Assembly: GCA_900769145.1 (NCBI GenBank)
Contig: CAAGFN010000054.1
Span: forward strand, 1 to 60,334
DNA: 60,334 bases
Reading direction: 5' to 3'
Source of the DNA: Rikenellaceae bacterium
Lineage (GTDB): Bacteria > Bacteroidota > Bacteroidia > Bacteroidales > UBA932
Both the position numbers and the translations under genes were made by a program. Below, one piece after another: positions 52,011-60,334 of this stretch (position 1 is its first letter; every line of letters starts with the position of its first letter). Under the pieces are notes generated by a model. It was not told the DNA's origin and made no database searches. It was given only the letters and a program-made list of their open reading frames with translations.

Positions 52011-52633
52011 AATGTTGTTTTGGTTTGTGTTCCTTTTTTTACGTCCGACAACACTGAGCCGATGTAGTCGAGAATCTCCTCCTTCCCGAGACCGTTGGCT
52101 GATGAACTGATGAAGCAGGGCGGCAGCGATTCCCAAAACTCCGACAGGATAATCCTGTCTCTCTCTACCTGGGCCTCCCTTGCCACAGGACCGATTTTGT
52201 CGCCCTTGGTGAAAATGATGGCGAACGGGATGCCGTTCTCTCCCAGTTCATTGATGAAGTCAATGTCAATCTTCCCTATGTCGTGCCGGATATCCACGAG
52301 GACGAAGAGCAGCTGCATCTCTGAAGAATTGTGCAGGTAGTCCCGGATGACATCCTTGATTTTGGCTCTTTCCTTGTCGGGCAGTTTGGCATAACCGTAG
52401 CCGGGCAGGTCCACAAGATACCATTCGTCATTGATCAGGAAGTGGTTGACCAGCTTGGTCTTGCCGGGAGTGCTGGAAGTCATCGCCAGGTTCCGTGATC
52501 CGCAGAGCATGTTGATAAGTGAGGATTTGCCGACATTGGACCTCCCGATGAATGCGAATTCGGGTAGCCTGCGGGCGGGACGTTGTTCGACCCGGGTGCT
52601 GCTGCCAGCGAAAATTGCCTTGGAGATCTTCAT
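52007..52633 (-). CDS. engB: Ribosome biogenesis GTP-binding protein YihA/YsxC
   Basis: The 208-residue GTPase has G1 GRSNVGKSS, G2 in SSTPGKTK, G3 DLPGYGYAK, G4 TKGDK and the G5 region SSSANG. It functions in large-subunit assembly. It is the first gene of the engB-prs-orf-der run, shares a 4-base overlap with prs, and is divergent from xseA. Confidence 0.96.
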   Translation of the reverse strand: MKISKAIFAGSSTRVEQRPARRLPEFAFIGRSNVGKSSLINMLCGSRNLAMTSSTPGKTKLVNHFLINDEWYLVDLPGYGYAKLPDKERAKIKDVIRDYLHNSSEMQLLFVLVDIRHDIGKIDIDFINELGENGIPFAIIFTKGDKIGPVAREAQVERDRIILSEFWESLPPCFISSSANGLGKEEILDYIGSVLSDVKKGTQTKTTL

Positions 52634-52665
52634 TTTTTGAAAATTTATGATTATGCCGCTGAAAA

Positions 52666-52698
52666 TTTGCGCAAAGATACGAAAAAAGATTAAATTTG
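52666..52698 (+). promoter_or_regulatory. Promoter of the xseA-xseB-glgB unit
   Basis: TTTG (52666-52669) lies 21 bases before TAAATTTG (52691-52698), a full -7 match. Transcription would start near 52705, 37 bases before the xseA ATG. Confidence 0.65.
52672..52679 (-). promoter_or_regulatory. -7 promoter element of the engB operon
   Basis: On the minus strand the bases read TATCTTTG, a full match to TAnnTTTG. It lies 38 bases before the engB ATG and between the -33 and -7 of the divergent xseA promoter, so the two promoters compete for space. No clear -33 is seen. Confidence 0.55.
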
Positions 52699-52741
52699 TA
52701 TCCGGACCGCATAATTAAGAATACGATTTTATCCGTTACGA

Positions 52742-53872
52742 ATGATGGAGAAAAATTTTATTGATTTGCTTACCCTGCAGACGGAAGTCAGGCAGGCGCT
52801 GGAGTCATCCTTCCCGGCCAGAATCTGGGTCAGGGCTGAGGTCAGCGCCGTGAAGGTCAGGAGCGGGGGGCATTGCTATCTGGAGCTGTCCCAGACGGAC
52901 GAAAGCGGTCTCGTGGCCAAGGCTTCTGCCATAATCTGGGCCTCGAAGTACAGGGTGCTGGGCCCGTATTTCGAATCTGTCGCAGGAACTCCCCTGCAGC
53001 CGGGCCTGACGGTGCTGCTCAGGGTTCAGGTGAACTACAGCCAGCTTTACGGGTTTTCCCTGATTGTGGATGACATTGATGCCGTTTGCGTCTTGGGCGA
53101 AAAGGAGAAGGCGCGTCTCGCCACCATTGAAAGACTCAAGAAGGAGGGCCTCATTGACAGGCAGAAGACATTGGAGATGACCGCATTGCCTTACAGGCTG
53201 GCAGTCGTGTCGGCTCCCGATGCCGCCGGTTACCGCGATTTCGAACGTCATCTCAAGGGCAATGCATACGGCTTTGTGTTCGAGACTGTGCTGTTCGAGG
53301 CCGTGATGCAGGGGGCTTCGGCTCCGGATTCCATCAGCATGGCTATCGGTGAGGCCGCCTCTGCCGGGATTCCTTTTGATGCGCTCCTGGTGTTGAGAGG
53401 GGGAGGGTCCAATCTGGACCTGTCCTGCTTCGATGACTACAGGGTGGCGGAGGCCATCGCTTCCTGTCCTGTGCCCGTCCTGACTGCAGTGGGCCACGAC
53501 CAGGATTTCCACATTTGCGATATGGTGGCCTGGAGATTCGTGAAGACGCCGACGGCATTGGCCGACACCTTCATTGATATATATGCGGACGAGGACCAGT
53601 ACATATCCTCATTTGCCGGCAGGCTCAAGACTGCGTTCCTGAACAAGATTTCCCTGATGTCGTCCCGGGTGGATGTGCTGGAGTCCAGGATAGCCGGGGC
53701 TGATCCCCGCAGGATTCTGGAGCGCGGATATGCTCTCGTGGTCGATGCCGGCGGGGTCGTGATGAAGAATGCGGCCGGACATTCGGCCGGGGACAATATT
53801 AAAGTGATGTTCGCTGACGGTACTCTGGATTGCCGTGTGGCGGGAATACAATTGAAACAGGAGAACAAATGA
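52742..53872 (+). CDS. xseA: Exodeoxyribonuclease VII large subunit
   Basis: The 376-residue protein has an N-terminal OB fold (ARIWVRAEVSAVKVRSGGHCYLELSQ) and the catalytic region with LPYRLAVVSAPDAAGYRDFERHL, LLVLRGGGSNLDLSCFDDYRVAEAI and TAVGHDQD, ending DGTLDCRVAGIQ. It degrades single-stranded DNA with XseB. The chain is somewhat shorter than the about 450 residues of E. coli, mainly in the coiled-coil part, consistent with other Bacteroidota. Two ATGs (52742, 52745) could start it. Its stop overlaps the xseB ATG. Confidence 0.95.
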   Translation: MMEKNFIDLLTLQTEVRQALESSFPARIWVRAEVSAVKVRSGGHCYLELSQTDESGLVAKASAIIWASKYRVLGPYFESVAGTPLQPGLTVLLRVQVNYSQLYGFSLIVDDIDAVCVLGEKEKARLATIERLKKEGLIDRQKTLEMTALPYRLAVVSAPDAAGYRDFERHLKGNAYGFVFETVLFEAVMQGASAPDSISMAIGEAASAGIPFDALLVLRGGGSNLDLSCFDDYRVAEAIASCPVPVLTAVGHDQDFHICDMVAWRFVKTPTALADTFIDIYADEDQYISSFAGRLKTAFLNKISLMSSRVDVLESRIAGADPRRILERGYALVVDAGGVVMKNAAGHSAGDNIKVMFADGTLDCRVAGIQLKQENK

Positions 53873-54054
53873 TGGAAGAGTTTGACTATGCAGCAGCCGT
53901 AAAGGAGCTGGAGGAGATAGCGTCGAGGGCGGAGGACCCGTCTGCCGGACTCGCAGACATTGACAAGTATATAAAGAGATCCAGGGAACTTGTTGCGGGA
54001 TGCAGGGCCTACCTGCGGACAGCCCGTGACAAGGCTGCCGGACTGGACGGATAA
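53869..54054 (+). CDS. xseB: Exodeoxyribonuclease VII small subunit
   Basis: The 61-residue protein (MMEEFDYAAAVKELEEIASRAEDPSAGLADIDKYI...) is the typical helical hairpin of XseB. ATG 53869 overlaps the xseA TGA by 4 bases, and a second ATG follows at 53872. The frame opens further upstream at 53830, but that would lie inside xseA and lacks family similarity. Confidence 0.92.
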   Translation: MMEEFDYAAAVKELEEIASRAEDPSAGLADIDKYIKRSRELVAGCRAYLRTARDKAAGLDG

Positions 54055-54062
54055 TTCATAAC

Positions 54063-54070
54063 AAAGGAGG
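54063..54070 (+). promoter_or_regulatory. Strong Shine-Dalgarno sequence before glgB
   Basis: AAAGGAGG lies 4 bases before the glgB ATG. Most genes in this window have no such sequence, as is usual in Bacteroidota. It fixes the glgB start and may raise its translation. A similar AAGGAGG lies at 57988-57994 before the glycosyltransferase ATG at 58002, although there it is inside coding sequence. Confidence 0.6.
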
Positions 54071-54074
54071 AATA

Positions 54075-56054
54075 ATGAAGAAGGAGGAAAAGAAATTCAT
54101 TTTCGATGCTGATCCGTATCTCAAGCCGTACGAGAAGGCTATTCTGGCGCGGCATGAGCGGATAGAGGCCTGCAGGGAGAAAATCTCAGTGGACGGAAGC
54201 CTTTCGGACGGATTGAACAATCATCTCTTCTACGGCCTTCACAGGGACGGGGATGGCGGTTGGATTTTTCGGGAATGGGCTCCGAATGCCAGCAGAATCT
54301 ATCTCATCGGGGAATTCAACAACTGGAAGAGGACGACGGCCTACGAACTGAAGCCCACTGGCGGAGGCAACTGGGAAATCCGGCTTCCTGAGATGTTCCT
54401 CAGCCACGGAGAACTCTACAAGCTCTTCATCGAGTGGCCGGGAGGAGGAGCGGAGAGGCTGCCTTCATACGTCAGGAGGGTCGTCCAGGACCCGGAGACC
54501 AAGGTGTTCAGCGCCCAGGTATGGGACCCTGCCGAGCCTTACGTATGGAAGAATCCGTCACCGGGGCCGAGGCCGCATCCTTTCATATATGAATGTCATA
54601 TCGGGATGAGTTCGGAGCAGGAGAAGGTGGCCACGTTTGAAGAGTTCCGGCTCAATGTCCTCCCGAGGGTCCAGGCACTGGGATATGACACATTGCAGAT
54701 AATGGCCCTCCAGGAGCATCCGTATTACGGCTCGTTCGGCTACCAGGTCTCCAACTTCTACGCATTGTCCTCCCGCTTCGGCACCCCGGAGGAGTTCAAG
54801 CATCTGGTGGATGACGCCCATTCCAGGGGCATTGCGGTGGTGATGGACATAGTGCATTCGCATAGTGTGGACAATGAGGCCGAGGGGCTCAGCCGCTTCG
54901 ACGGCAAGGAGGACCTCTACTTCTACAAGGGACCTCAGGGCAGGCATCCTGCCTGGGGCTCAAGATGTTTCGACTACGGGAAGGATGAGACCAAGTACTT
55001 CCTTCTTTCCAACTGCAAGTTCTGGATGCAGGAGTACCACCTGGACGGATTCCGGTTCGACGGTGTCACCAGCATGCTATACTGGGACCACGGTCTCGGC
55101 AAGGATTTCTGCGGTTATGACAATTATTTCAATTCCGGAGTGGACGAGAATGCCGTCACCTACCTGGCCCTTGCCGCATTGCTGGTCAAGGAGATAAATC
55201 CGGATGCCATTACCATTGCCGAGGACATGAGCGGCATGGCGGGACTTGCCGCCCCATACGAGGCCGGCGGACTGGGTTTCGACTTCCGCATGGCGATGGG
55301 CGTGGCCGACCATTGGATCAAGTGGCTCAAGGAGAAGAGCGACGACCAGTGGAGCATGGGCGAAATCTGGTGGGAACTTACCAATAAGCGCAAGGACGAG
55401 AAGACTATCAGCTATGCAGAGTGCCACGACCAGGCTCTTGTTGGGGATAAAACATTGATATTCAGGCTAATGGACAAGGAGATGTACACTTCGATGAACA
55501 AGGATTCGAAGAATCTCATTGTGGACAGGGGAATGGCACTGCACAAGATGATAAGGCTGGCTACAATCTCCACGGCCGGAGACGGATATCTGAACTTCAT
55601 GGGCAATGAATTCGGCCATCCGGAGTGGATTGACTTCCCTCGCGAGGGAAACGGCTGGTCCTACAAATATGCCCGCCGTCAATGGTCGCTCTCGGAACCG
55701 GATTACCTGCGTTACAGGTATCTGATGAACTTCGACAGGGATATGATTCATCTTTTCAAGGAGGAGGACCTTCTGGCCTTCCCGCCTGAGCCTGTTTTGG
55801 CTGATGAGGCTAAAAAAGTGTTGATATTCAGGCGAAAAAGTTGTATCTTTGCGCTCAATTTCAACCCTTCCGCCTCTTTTACGGATTATGAATTCAAGGC
55901 ACCGGAGGGTGAATGGGGGCTCGTTTTCGACTCCGATGACAAGGACTATGACGGCTTCAGCCGGCTGGAGAGAGGGGAAAGACATTGGTCCGACGGGAAA
56001 ATGTCCCTTTATCTTCCTTCCAGGTGCGCTTTAGTACTGAAGAAAATACATTAA
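54075..56054 (+). CDS. glgB: 1,4-alpha-glucan branching enzyme (eukaryote-like GH13)
   Basis: The 659-residue enzyme introduces alpha-1,6 branches into glycogen. It has an N-terminal CBM48 (WIFREWAPNASRIYLIGEFNNW, about 60-85), the GH13 barrel with GFRFDGVTSMLYWDHG (nucleophile Asp329), ITIAEDMSGM (acid/base Glu383) and ECHDQ (Asp452), and a C-terminal beta domain. GFRFDGVTSMLY and the NYFNSGVDENAVTYLALA stretch resemble animal and plant branching enzymes more than E. coli GlgB, as in other Bacteroidota. It opens the glycogen cluster and starts 20 bases after xseB. Confidence 0.95.
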   Translation: MKKEEKKFIFDADPYLKPYEKAILARHERIEACREKISVDGSLSDGLNNHLFYGLHRDGDGGWIFREWAPNASRIYLIGEFNNWKRTTAYELKPTGGGNWEIRLPEMFLSHGELYKLFIEWPGGGAERLPSYVRRVVQDPETKVFSAQVWDPAEPYVWKNPSPGPRPHPFIYECHIGMSSEQEKVATFEEFRLNVLPRVQALGYDTLQIMALQEHPYYGSFGYQVSNFYALSSRFGTPEEFKHLVDDAHSRGIAVVMDIVHSHSVDNEAEGLSRFDGKEDLYFYKGPQGRHPAWGSRCFDYGKDETKYFLLSNCKFWMQEYHLDGFRFDGVTSMLYWDHGLGKDFCGYDNYFNSGVDENAVTYLALAALLVKEINPDAITIAEDMSGMAGLAAPYEAGGLGFDFRMAMGVADHWIKWLKEKSDDQWSMGEIWWELTNKRKDEKTISYAECHDQALVGDKTLIFRLMDKEMYTSMNKDSKNLIVDRGMALHKMIRLATISTAGDGYLNFMGNEFGHPEWIDFPREGNGWSYKYARRQWSLSEPDYLRYRYLMNFDRDMIHLFKEEDLLAFPPEPVLADEAKKVLIFRRKSCIFALNFNPSASFTDYEFKAPEGEWGLVFDSDDKDYDGFSRLERGERHWSDGKMSLYLPSRCALVLKKIH

Positions 56055-56064
56055 TATTTCCGAT

Positions 56065-58005
56065 ATGGCATTTCTGAAATTCAACAAGGCCGAACTCGTG
56101 AACCTGTCTTATTCTCTCAAAAGGGAGATTATCTGCGCGAACAAGACGGGAGCATATTGCAACACAACGATAGTTGCTTGTAATACACGACGTTATCACG
56201 GCCTTCTGAGCGTTCCTGTGGACAATTTCGGAGGCAGCAAGTACATGTTGCTTTCCTCCGTGGATGAGAGCCTTGAGGTAAACGGCAAGGCGTTCAATCT
56301 CGGCATCCACCGCTACGGGGACATCTATGAACCGAGAGGACACAAGTACATAGTGGATTTCGCAGCTGATCCTGTGCCGGTAATCACCTACAGGGTTGGC
56401 CAGATAGAGTTCACGAAGAGCATTCTCCTCGTTCCTGACAAGGACCAGGTGATGCTTCGCTATGAGGTGACGAAATCTCCCGCAAAGCTGCGTCTCAGCC
56501 TCAAGCCTTTCCTGGCGTTCAGGAGTGTTCACAGCCTGACATCACAGAATTCCTCAGCAAGGACCGACTACAGGCAGGTCAAGAACGGAGCATCGTTCAA
56601 TATGTACGAGGGCTTCCCTGACCTTAACCTGCAGCTCAGCACGGCAGCCTTCAAGTACAAGCCGTCACCTTGCTGGTACAATGCGATTACATACTCCGAC
56701 GAGGCCCGCCGCGGATTTGCCTGCACGGAGGATCTCTTCGTCCCGGGCAGTTTCGAACTGTCAATGGGGGAGGGCGACTCAGTAGTGCTTTCGGCATCCC
56801 TCGTGGAGGAGAATCCTTCAATGCTGAAGAGAAATTACAATGCGGCCCTCAAGTCGATTCCGGGCATCGTGAGCCTGCACGACCAGCTCATACACTGCGC
56901 CGATGTCCTCATCAGGGACAGGAACGGAAGAAAGACAGTGACGGCCGGATTCTCCTGGCTTTACACCGGACTTCTCAGGGAGACCCTGTTCACATTGCCG
57001 GGCCTTACCATTCACGCCGGCAAGCCGGAGGCATTCGAGGAGATACTTGATGACCTGATTGAGCATAACCAGGAGCGTCTCTATTCGAGGACGACCCAGA
57101 TTGAGGCTCCGCTCATGCTTGCAGGAGCACTCAGGGAGTACATTGACTATGGCGCATCAGCCAAGGCCGTATGGAAGAAATACGGAAAGGTAGTCAAGGG
57201 CATCATCGAGAGTTACGGCCCGGGAGTCAGGAAGGAAGTCTCCCTCCAGCCAAACGGACTTCTCTGGGCACAGAAGGACAATGTGGCCCTTACCTGGATG
57301 AACGCCTACACCGACGGCCATCCGGTTACCGAAAGGGCAGGCTACCAGGTCGAGACCAATGCATTCTGGTATGACACCCTCTGCTTCGCCCTGGAAAATG
57401 AGAAACTCTACGGCCAGCGCGGCAGCAAGTTCATCGCTGTCTGGGCTCCTGTAAGAGATCTCGTGAAGGAGAACTATCAGAGGACATTCTGGAATGAGTC
57501 ATGCGGCTATCTCGCTGACTATGTGAACAACAACGGGCAGAATATGGATGTCCGCCCGAACCAGCTCTTCGCATTGTCGGTGGCCGCTTCGCCGATTTCG
57601 GACGACATCGCCGGAAGCATAATGAATATCATTGAGCGTGAGCTCGTTACGGCAAGAGGTATCCGTACGCTTTCTCCGCGCGATGTGAAATACAAGGGAG
57701 TTTACGAGGGTACCCAGAGAGACAGGGACCTTGCATACCACCAGGGATGTGCCTGGCCGGCATTGCTCCTGCCTTACGCTACCGTATGCTTCAGGATGAG
57801 AGGCTCGTCATTCTGCAAGAAGGCCGAGTGGCTTATTGAAGGCTTCTTCACCGATCTCAACAAGCACGGTGTCGGCGCATTCTCCGAGCTCTATGACGGA
57901 GACCCGCCACACGAGGCTCACGGAGCCATTTCTTCGGCAATGAGCACGTCTGCGCTCATCAGTGTTGAAAGATTGATCAATAAATACAAGGAGGAATCGA
58001 GATGA
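56065..58005 (+). CDS. Glycogen debranching enzyme (amylo-alpha-1,6-glucosidase type, GH133-like)
   Basis: The 646-residue cytosolic protein has the N-terminal beta domain of bacterial debranching enzymes (CANKTGAYCNTTIVACNTRRYHGLLS, with the RRYHGLL signature) and a C-terminal six-hairpin (alpha/alpha) domain (TAGFSWLYTGLLRETLFTLPGL, AYTDGHPVTERAGYQVETNAFWY, AYHQGCAWPALLLPYA). It hydrolyses alpha-1,6 branch glucose. It lies 10 bases after glgB and overlaps the next gene by 4 bases (ATGA). Confidence 0.92.
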   Translation: MAFLKFNKAELVNLSYSLKREIICANKTGAYCNTTIVACNTRRYHGLLSVPVDNFGGSKYMLLSSVDESLEVNGKAFNLGIHRYGDIYEPRGHKYIVDFAADPVPVITYRVGQIEFTKSILLVPDKDQVMLRYEVTKSPAKLRLSLKPFLAFRSVHSLTSQNSSARTDYRQVKNGASFNMYEGFPDLNLQLSTAAFKYKPSPCWYNAITYSDEARRGFACTEDLFVPGSFELSMGEGDSVVLSASLVEENPSMLKRNYNAALKSIPGIVSLHDQLIHCADVLIRDRNGRKTVTAGFSWLYTGLLRETLFTLPGLTIHAGKPEAFEEILDDLIEHNQERLYSRTTQIEAPLMLAGALREYIDYGASAKAVWKKYGKVVKGIIESYGPGVRKEVSLQPNGLLWAQKDNVALTWMNAYTDGHPVTERAGYQVETNAFWYDTLCFALENEKLYGQRGSKFIAVWAPVRDLVKENYQRTFWNESCGYLADYVNNNGQNMDVRPNQLFALSVAASPISDDIAGSIMNIIERELVTARGIRTLSPRDVKYKGVYEGTQRDRDLAYHQGCAWPALLLPYATVCFRMRGSSFCKKAEWLIEGFFTDLNKHGVGAFSELYDGDPPHEAHGAISSAMSTSALISVERLINKYKEESR

Positions 58006-59294
58006 GAGTACTAATGTTCGGATGGGAGTTCCCTCCTCATATTGCGGGAGGACTGGGAACGGCCTGCTACGGTATAGTCAAGGGCCTCGTCAAGAACGGG
58101 GTGGAGACGATTTTCGTGATGCCTTCCGCATCCGGGGATGAGGACAAGCAGGTGGCTGACATCGTGAATGCCAGCGATGTTCCGGTTAAAGTCACCGGCT
58201 CCATGACAGTCGATGATTTCCTTGACAAGGTCCAGTTCGTGCATATCGGTACGAATATGGTTCCTTACCTTGACCCGGAGGAGTTCCATAACCTCGTGGA
58301 GGCTGACAGGCATCGCCAGGTCAAAGATTTTTCTGTAAGTTACGGAAGTACTTACAAGTTCTCCGGCAAATACGGTTCCAACCTCATGGAGGAGGTTGCG
58401 AGATATGCGATGGTGGGCGGAACCATAGCGATGACCCGCAAGGGCCAGTTCGACGTGATTCACGCTCACGACTGGCTGACCTACATGGCCGGAATTGCCG
58501 CCAAGCGACTTTCAGGCAAGCCACTCGTGGTTCATGTTCACGCTACTTCATTCGACAGGAGCAGCGACCAGAACATTGACACGAGAGTTTATGAGATAGA
58601 GAAGAAGGGAATGGAGGCCGCCGACAGGGTAATCACCGTCAGCGACTTGACCAGGAACATTGTCATCACCAAGTACGGAATCAATCCGGACAAGGTCGTG
58701 ACTGTGCACAATGCCGTGGACTTCAGCGGCAGGAGCGAGATACAGGTCGAGAGGGGAGTCAAGGACAAAGTCGTGACCTTCCTTGGCCGAATCACCTTCC
58801 AGAAGGGTCCGGAATACTTCATCGAGGCTGCCGCCAAGGTTCTCAAGAGATGTCCGGGCGTGCGTTTCGTGATGGCTGGAAGCGGCGATATGATGAACCG
58901 CTCCATCCGCCAGGTGGCCCGTCTCGGCATTTCCGACAGATTCCATTTCACCGGCTTCCTCAGGGGTGCTGAAGTGCAGAAGATGTTCGCTCTCTCGGAC
59001 GTCTATGTGATGCCTTCTGTGTCTGAGCCGTTCGGAATCTCCCCTCTTGAGGCAATGCGTTCCGGAGTTCCTTCGGTCATTTCGCACCAGTCAGGTGCCG
59101 CCGAAGTGCTCAAGTATGCGTTCAAGGTGGATTTCTGGGATGTCGATGCGATGGCTGACCAGATTTACGCACTCCTCAAATATCCGGCTCTCGCCGACTT
59201 CGCTTCCAAATACGGCTACGATGAGGTCAATACCCTCAAGTGGAACAATGCCGCAGCGAAGATCAAGAATGTTTATGAATCAGTGATAAAGTAA
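58002..59294 (+). CDS. Glycogen-synthase-like glycosyltransferase (GT-B fold, GT4/GT5-like)
   Basis: The 430-residue protein begins MRVLMFGWEFPPHIAGGLGTACYGIVKGL, the acceptor/donor loop of GT-B glycogen or starch synthases with AGGLG in place of KTGGL. The C-terminal Rossmann domain has TFLGRITFQKGPEYFIEAA and VSEPFGISPLEAM with the E-x7-E pair Glu342/Glu350. In Bacteroidota such a protein commonly sits between a debranching enzyme and GH57, as here, and is thought to make alpha-glucan. The donor (UDP- or ADP-glucose) cannot be told from sequence. Confidence 0.9.
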   Translation: MRVLMFGWEFPPHIAGGLGTACYGIVKGLVKNGVETIFVMPSASGDEDKQVADIVNASDVPVKVTGSMTVDDFLDKVQFVHIGTNMVPYLDPEEFHNLVEADRHRQVKDFSVSYGSTYKFSGKYGSNLMEEVARYAMVGGTIAMTRKGQFDVIHAHDWLTYMAGIAAKRLSGKPLVVHVHATSFDRSSDQNIDTRVYEIEKKGMEAADRVITVSDLTRNIVITKYGINPDKVVTVHNAVDFSGRSEIQVERGVKDKVVTFLGRITFQKGPEYFIEAAAKVLKRCPGVRFVMAGSGDMMNRSIRQVARLGISDRFHFTGFLRGAEVQKMFALSDVYVMPSVSEPFGISPLEAMRSGVPSVISHQSGAAEVLKYAFKVDFWDVDAMADQIYALLKYPALADFASKYGYDEVNTLKWNNAAAKIKNVYESVIK

Positions 59295-59346
59295 TTTTTC
59301 AAAAACGACTTTGAAACAGGTTGTTTTCAGCAAATATTTATACGCT

Positions 59347-60334
59347 ATGAAACCGTCAAAAAGCATTTGCCTGTATTTCCAGATTCACCAGCCTGCCAGA
59401 CTCAGGCTTTACAGGTTCTTCGACATAGGCAAGGATTCGCATTACTACGATGACTTCACCAACCGTACCATCCTCAGGAGAGTGGCAGAGCAGTGCTATC
59501 TCCCAATGAACAGCCTCCTCCTCGACCTGGTGAAGCAGCACAAGGGCGCATTCAAGGTGGCCTTCTCGATTTCTGGTTCCGCTCTCGAGCAGTTCGAGAG
59601 ATATGCCCCGGAAGTGATTGAGAGTTTCCGCAAGCTCGCTGACACGGGCTGCGCAGAGTTCCTTTGCGAGACATATTATCATTCCCTCGCATCGCTTGCC
59701 TCACCTGCTGAGTTCAAGCATCAGGTCCTCAAGCACAAGGCCGCCATTGAGCATTACTTCGGTGTTACTCCGGTAGCGTTCAGGAATACTGAGCTCATCT
59801 ACTCCGACGCAATCGGTGAGAGGGTACACGAACTCGGATTCAATACAATGCTTACCGAAGGCGCAAGGCACATACTCGGATGGAGAAGCCCTGACTTCGT
59901 CTATGTCAATGACAGGCAGGAGGGTCTCAGGCTTCTTCTCAGGAACTACAAGCTCAGCGACGATATCGCATTCAGATTCTCCAACAGGGGCTGGAGCGAG
60001 TGGCCTCTTACCGGCGAGAAATATCTTGCCTGGCTCAAGAGCGACGCCAAGGATGGCGATGTAGTCAATCTCTTCATGGACTACGAGACCTTCGGCGAGC
60101 ACCAGAAGGCCGCTTCCGGAATCTTCGACTTCATGCGCTATCTTCCTGAAGTTATCATCAATGACGGTACATTCGCATTTGCGACCCCTTCAGAGGCCGC
60201 CGCAGCCCACAAGCCTATTTCCGCCCTCGAGGTAATGGAGCCTATTTCATGGGCTGACGAGGAGCGTGATGTCACAGCCTGGCTCGGAAACGAACTCCAG
60301 CAGGAGGCGTTCAACAAGCTCTACGGCCTATATG
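59347..60334 (+). CDS. GH57 family alpha-amylase/glucanotransferase, 3' end outside the window
   Basis: The frame opens at ATG 59347 and stays open for 329 codons to the window edge. It begins MKPSKSICLYFQIHQPARLR, with the GH57 region 1 HQP (14-16). Region 3 appears as EFLCETYYHSL (candidate nucleophile Glu108) and region 4 as LFMDYETFGEHQ (candidate acid/base Asp245). There is no signal peptide, so it is cytosolic and acts on stored alpha-glucan. It lies 52 bases after the glycosyltransferase gene. The family is clear; the exact reaction (amylase or 4-alpha-glucanotransferase) is not. Confidence 0.9.
   Translation, partial: MKPSKSICLYFQIHQPARLRLYRFFDIGKDSHYYDDFTNRTILRRVAEQCYLPMNSLLLDLVKQHKGAFKVAFSISGSALEQFERYAPEVIESFRKLADTGCAEFLCETYYHSLASLASPAEFKHQVLKHKAAIEHYFGVTPVAFRNTELIYSDAIGERVHELGFNTMLTEGARHILGWRSPDFVYVNDRQEGLRLLLRNYKLSDDIAFRFSNRGWSEWPLTGEKYLAWLKSDAKDGDVVNLFMDYETFGEHQKAASGIFDFMRYLPEVIINDGTFAFATPSEAAAAHKPISALEVMEPISWADEERDVTAWLGNELQQEAFNKLYGLY

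Noticed and set aside
51033..52136. A longer prs frame starting at 52136.
   Set aside because: The first 42 codons lie within engB in another frame; MNTEHRMELF with the ATGA overlap is the natural start.

Overview
The window looks like a chromosomal segment from a member of the Bacteroidales (phylum Bacteroidota), moderately GC-rich, probably an uncultured gut or rumen type. Evidence: two SusC/SusD pairs, BACON/DUF5689 surface lipoproteins, a SusR-like membrane regulator, Ser-type sulfatases, an Hc1-type small histone-like protein, a eukaryote-like branching enzyme, and promoters with the phylum-typical -7 box TAnnTTTG and -33 TTG. I cannot name genus or species from sequence reading alone.

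Layout. 1-242: transcription terminator and histone-like gene. 582-18253 (+): polysaccharide-utilisation locus 1 (PUL1), with SusC, SusD, two paralogous BACON-DUF5689 lipoproteins, an EEP-superfamily lipoprotein, a DAACS symporter, a second EEP protein, a 1212-residue GH97-GH13 fusion and a SusR-like regulator. 18278-25041 (-): PUL2, with SusC, SusD and a Ser-type sulfatase; divergent from it (25456-27844, +) are a GDPD phosphodiesterase and a second Ser-type sulfatase. 27878-30335 (-): a Sel1-repeat protein and a Fic AMP-transferase with HTH. 30614-31235: a gene-free stretch of stacked palindromic repeats ending exactly at the 3' end of tRNA-Ser(GGA). 31288-34153 (-): a Tat-exported aldo/keto reductase with ferredoxin tail and a NapH/NapG-like polyferredoxin. 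34360-37749 (-): a tight operon (hypothetical exported protein, M16 peptidase, O-methyltransferase, thiamine pyrophosphokinase). 37807-41117 (+): HAD phosphatase, dnaX, lptB. 41242-45275 (-): sigma-54 response regulator without an HTH, efp, cmk-ispH, DUF4783 protein. 45343-49394 (+): rlmH and a large NtrY-like histidine kinase, the probable partner of the response regulator. 49381-52633 (-): engB-prs-orf-der. 52742-60334 (+): xseA-xseB followed by a glycogen cluster (glgB, debranching enzyme, glycosyltransferase, GH57), the last gene cut by the window edge.

How it works together. PUL1 reads as an alpha-linked glycan system: SusCD bind and import, the BACON lipoproteins probably help capture at the surface, the fused GH97-GH13 enzyme cleaves in the periplasm, and the SusR-like protein senses product. 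The two EEP hydrolases and the anion-type symporter suggest that the target also carries phosphodiester or other acidic groups. PUL2 looks directed at a sulfated glycan. The 3' glycogen cluster would store the glucose gained.

The most unusual non-coding signals are four palindromic repeat elements at gene ends: 30614-30760, 30792-31148, 34166-34372 and 41096-41234. Two of them supply the last codons of neighbouring genes. The 30.8-31.1 kb block shows hairpins with a conserved outer stem and exchanged inner stems, directly followed by a plus-strand terminator although no plus-strand gene precedes it; this could be a structured non-coding RNA or a family of mobile palindromes.
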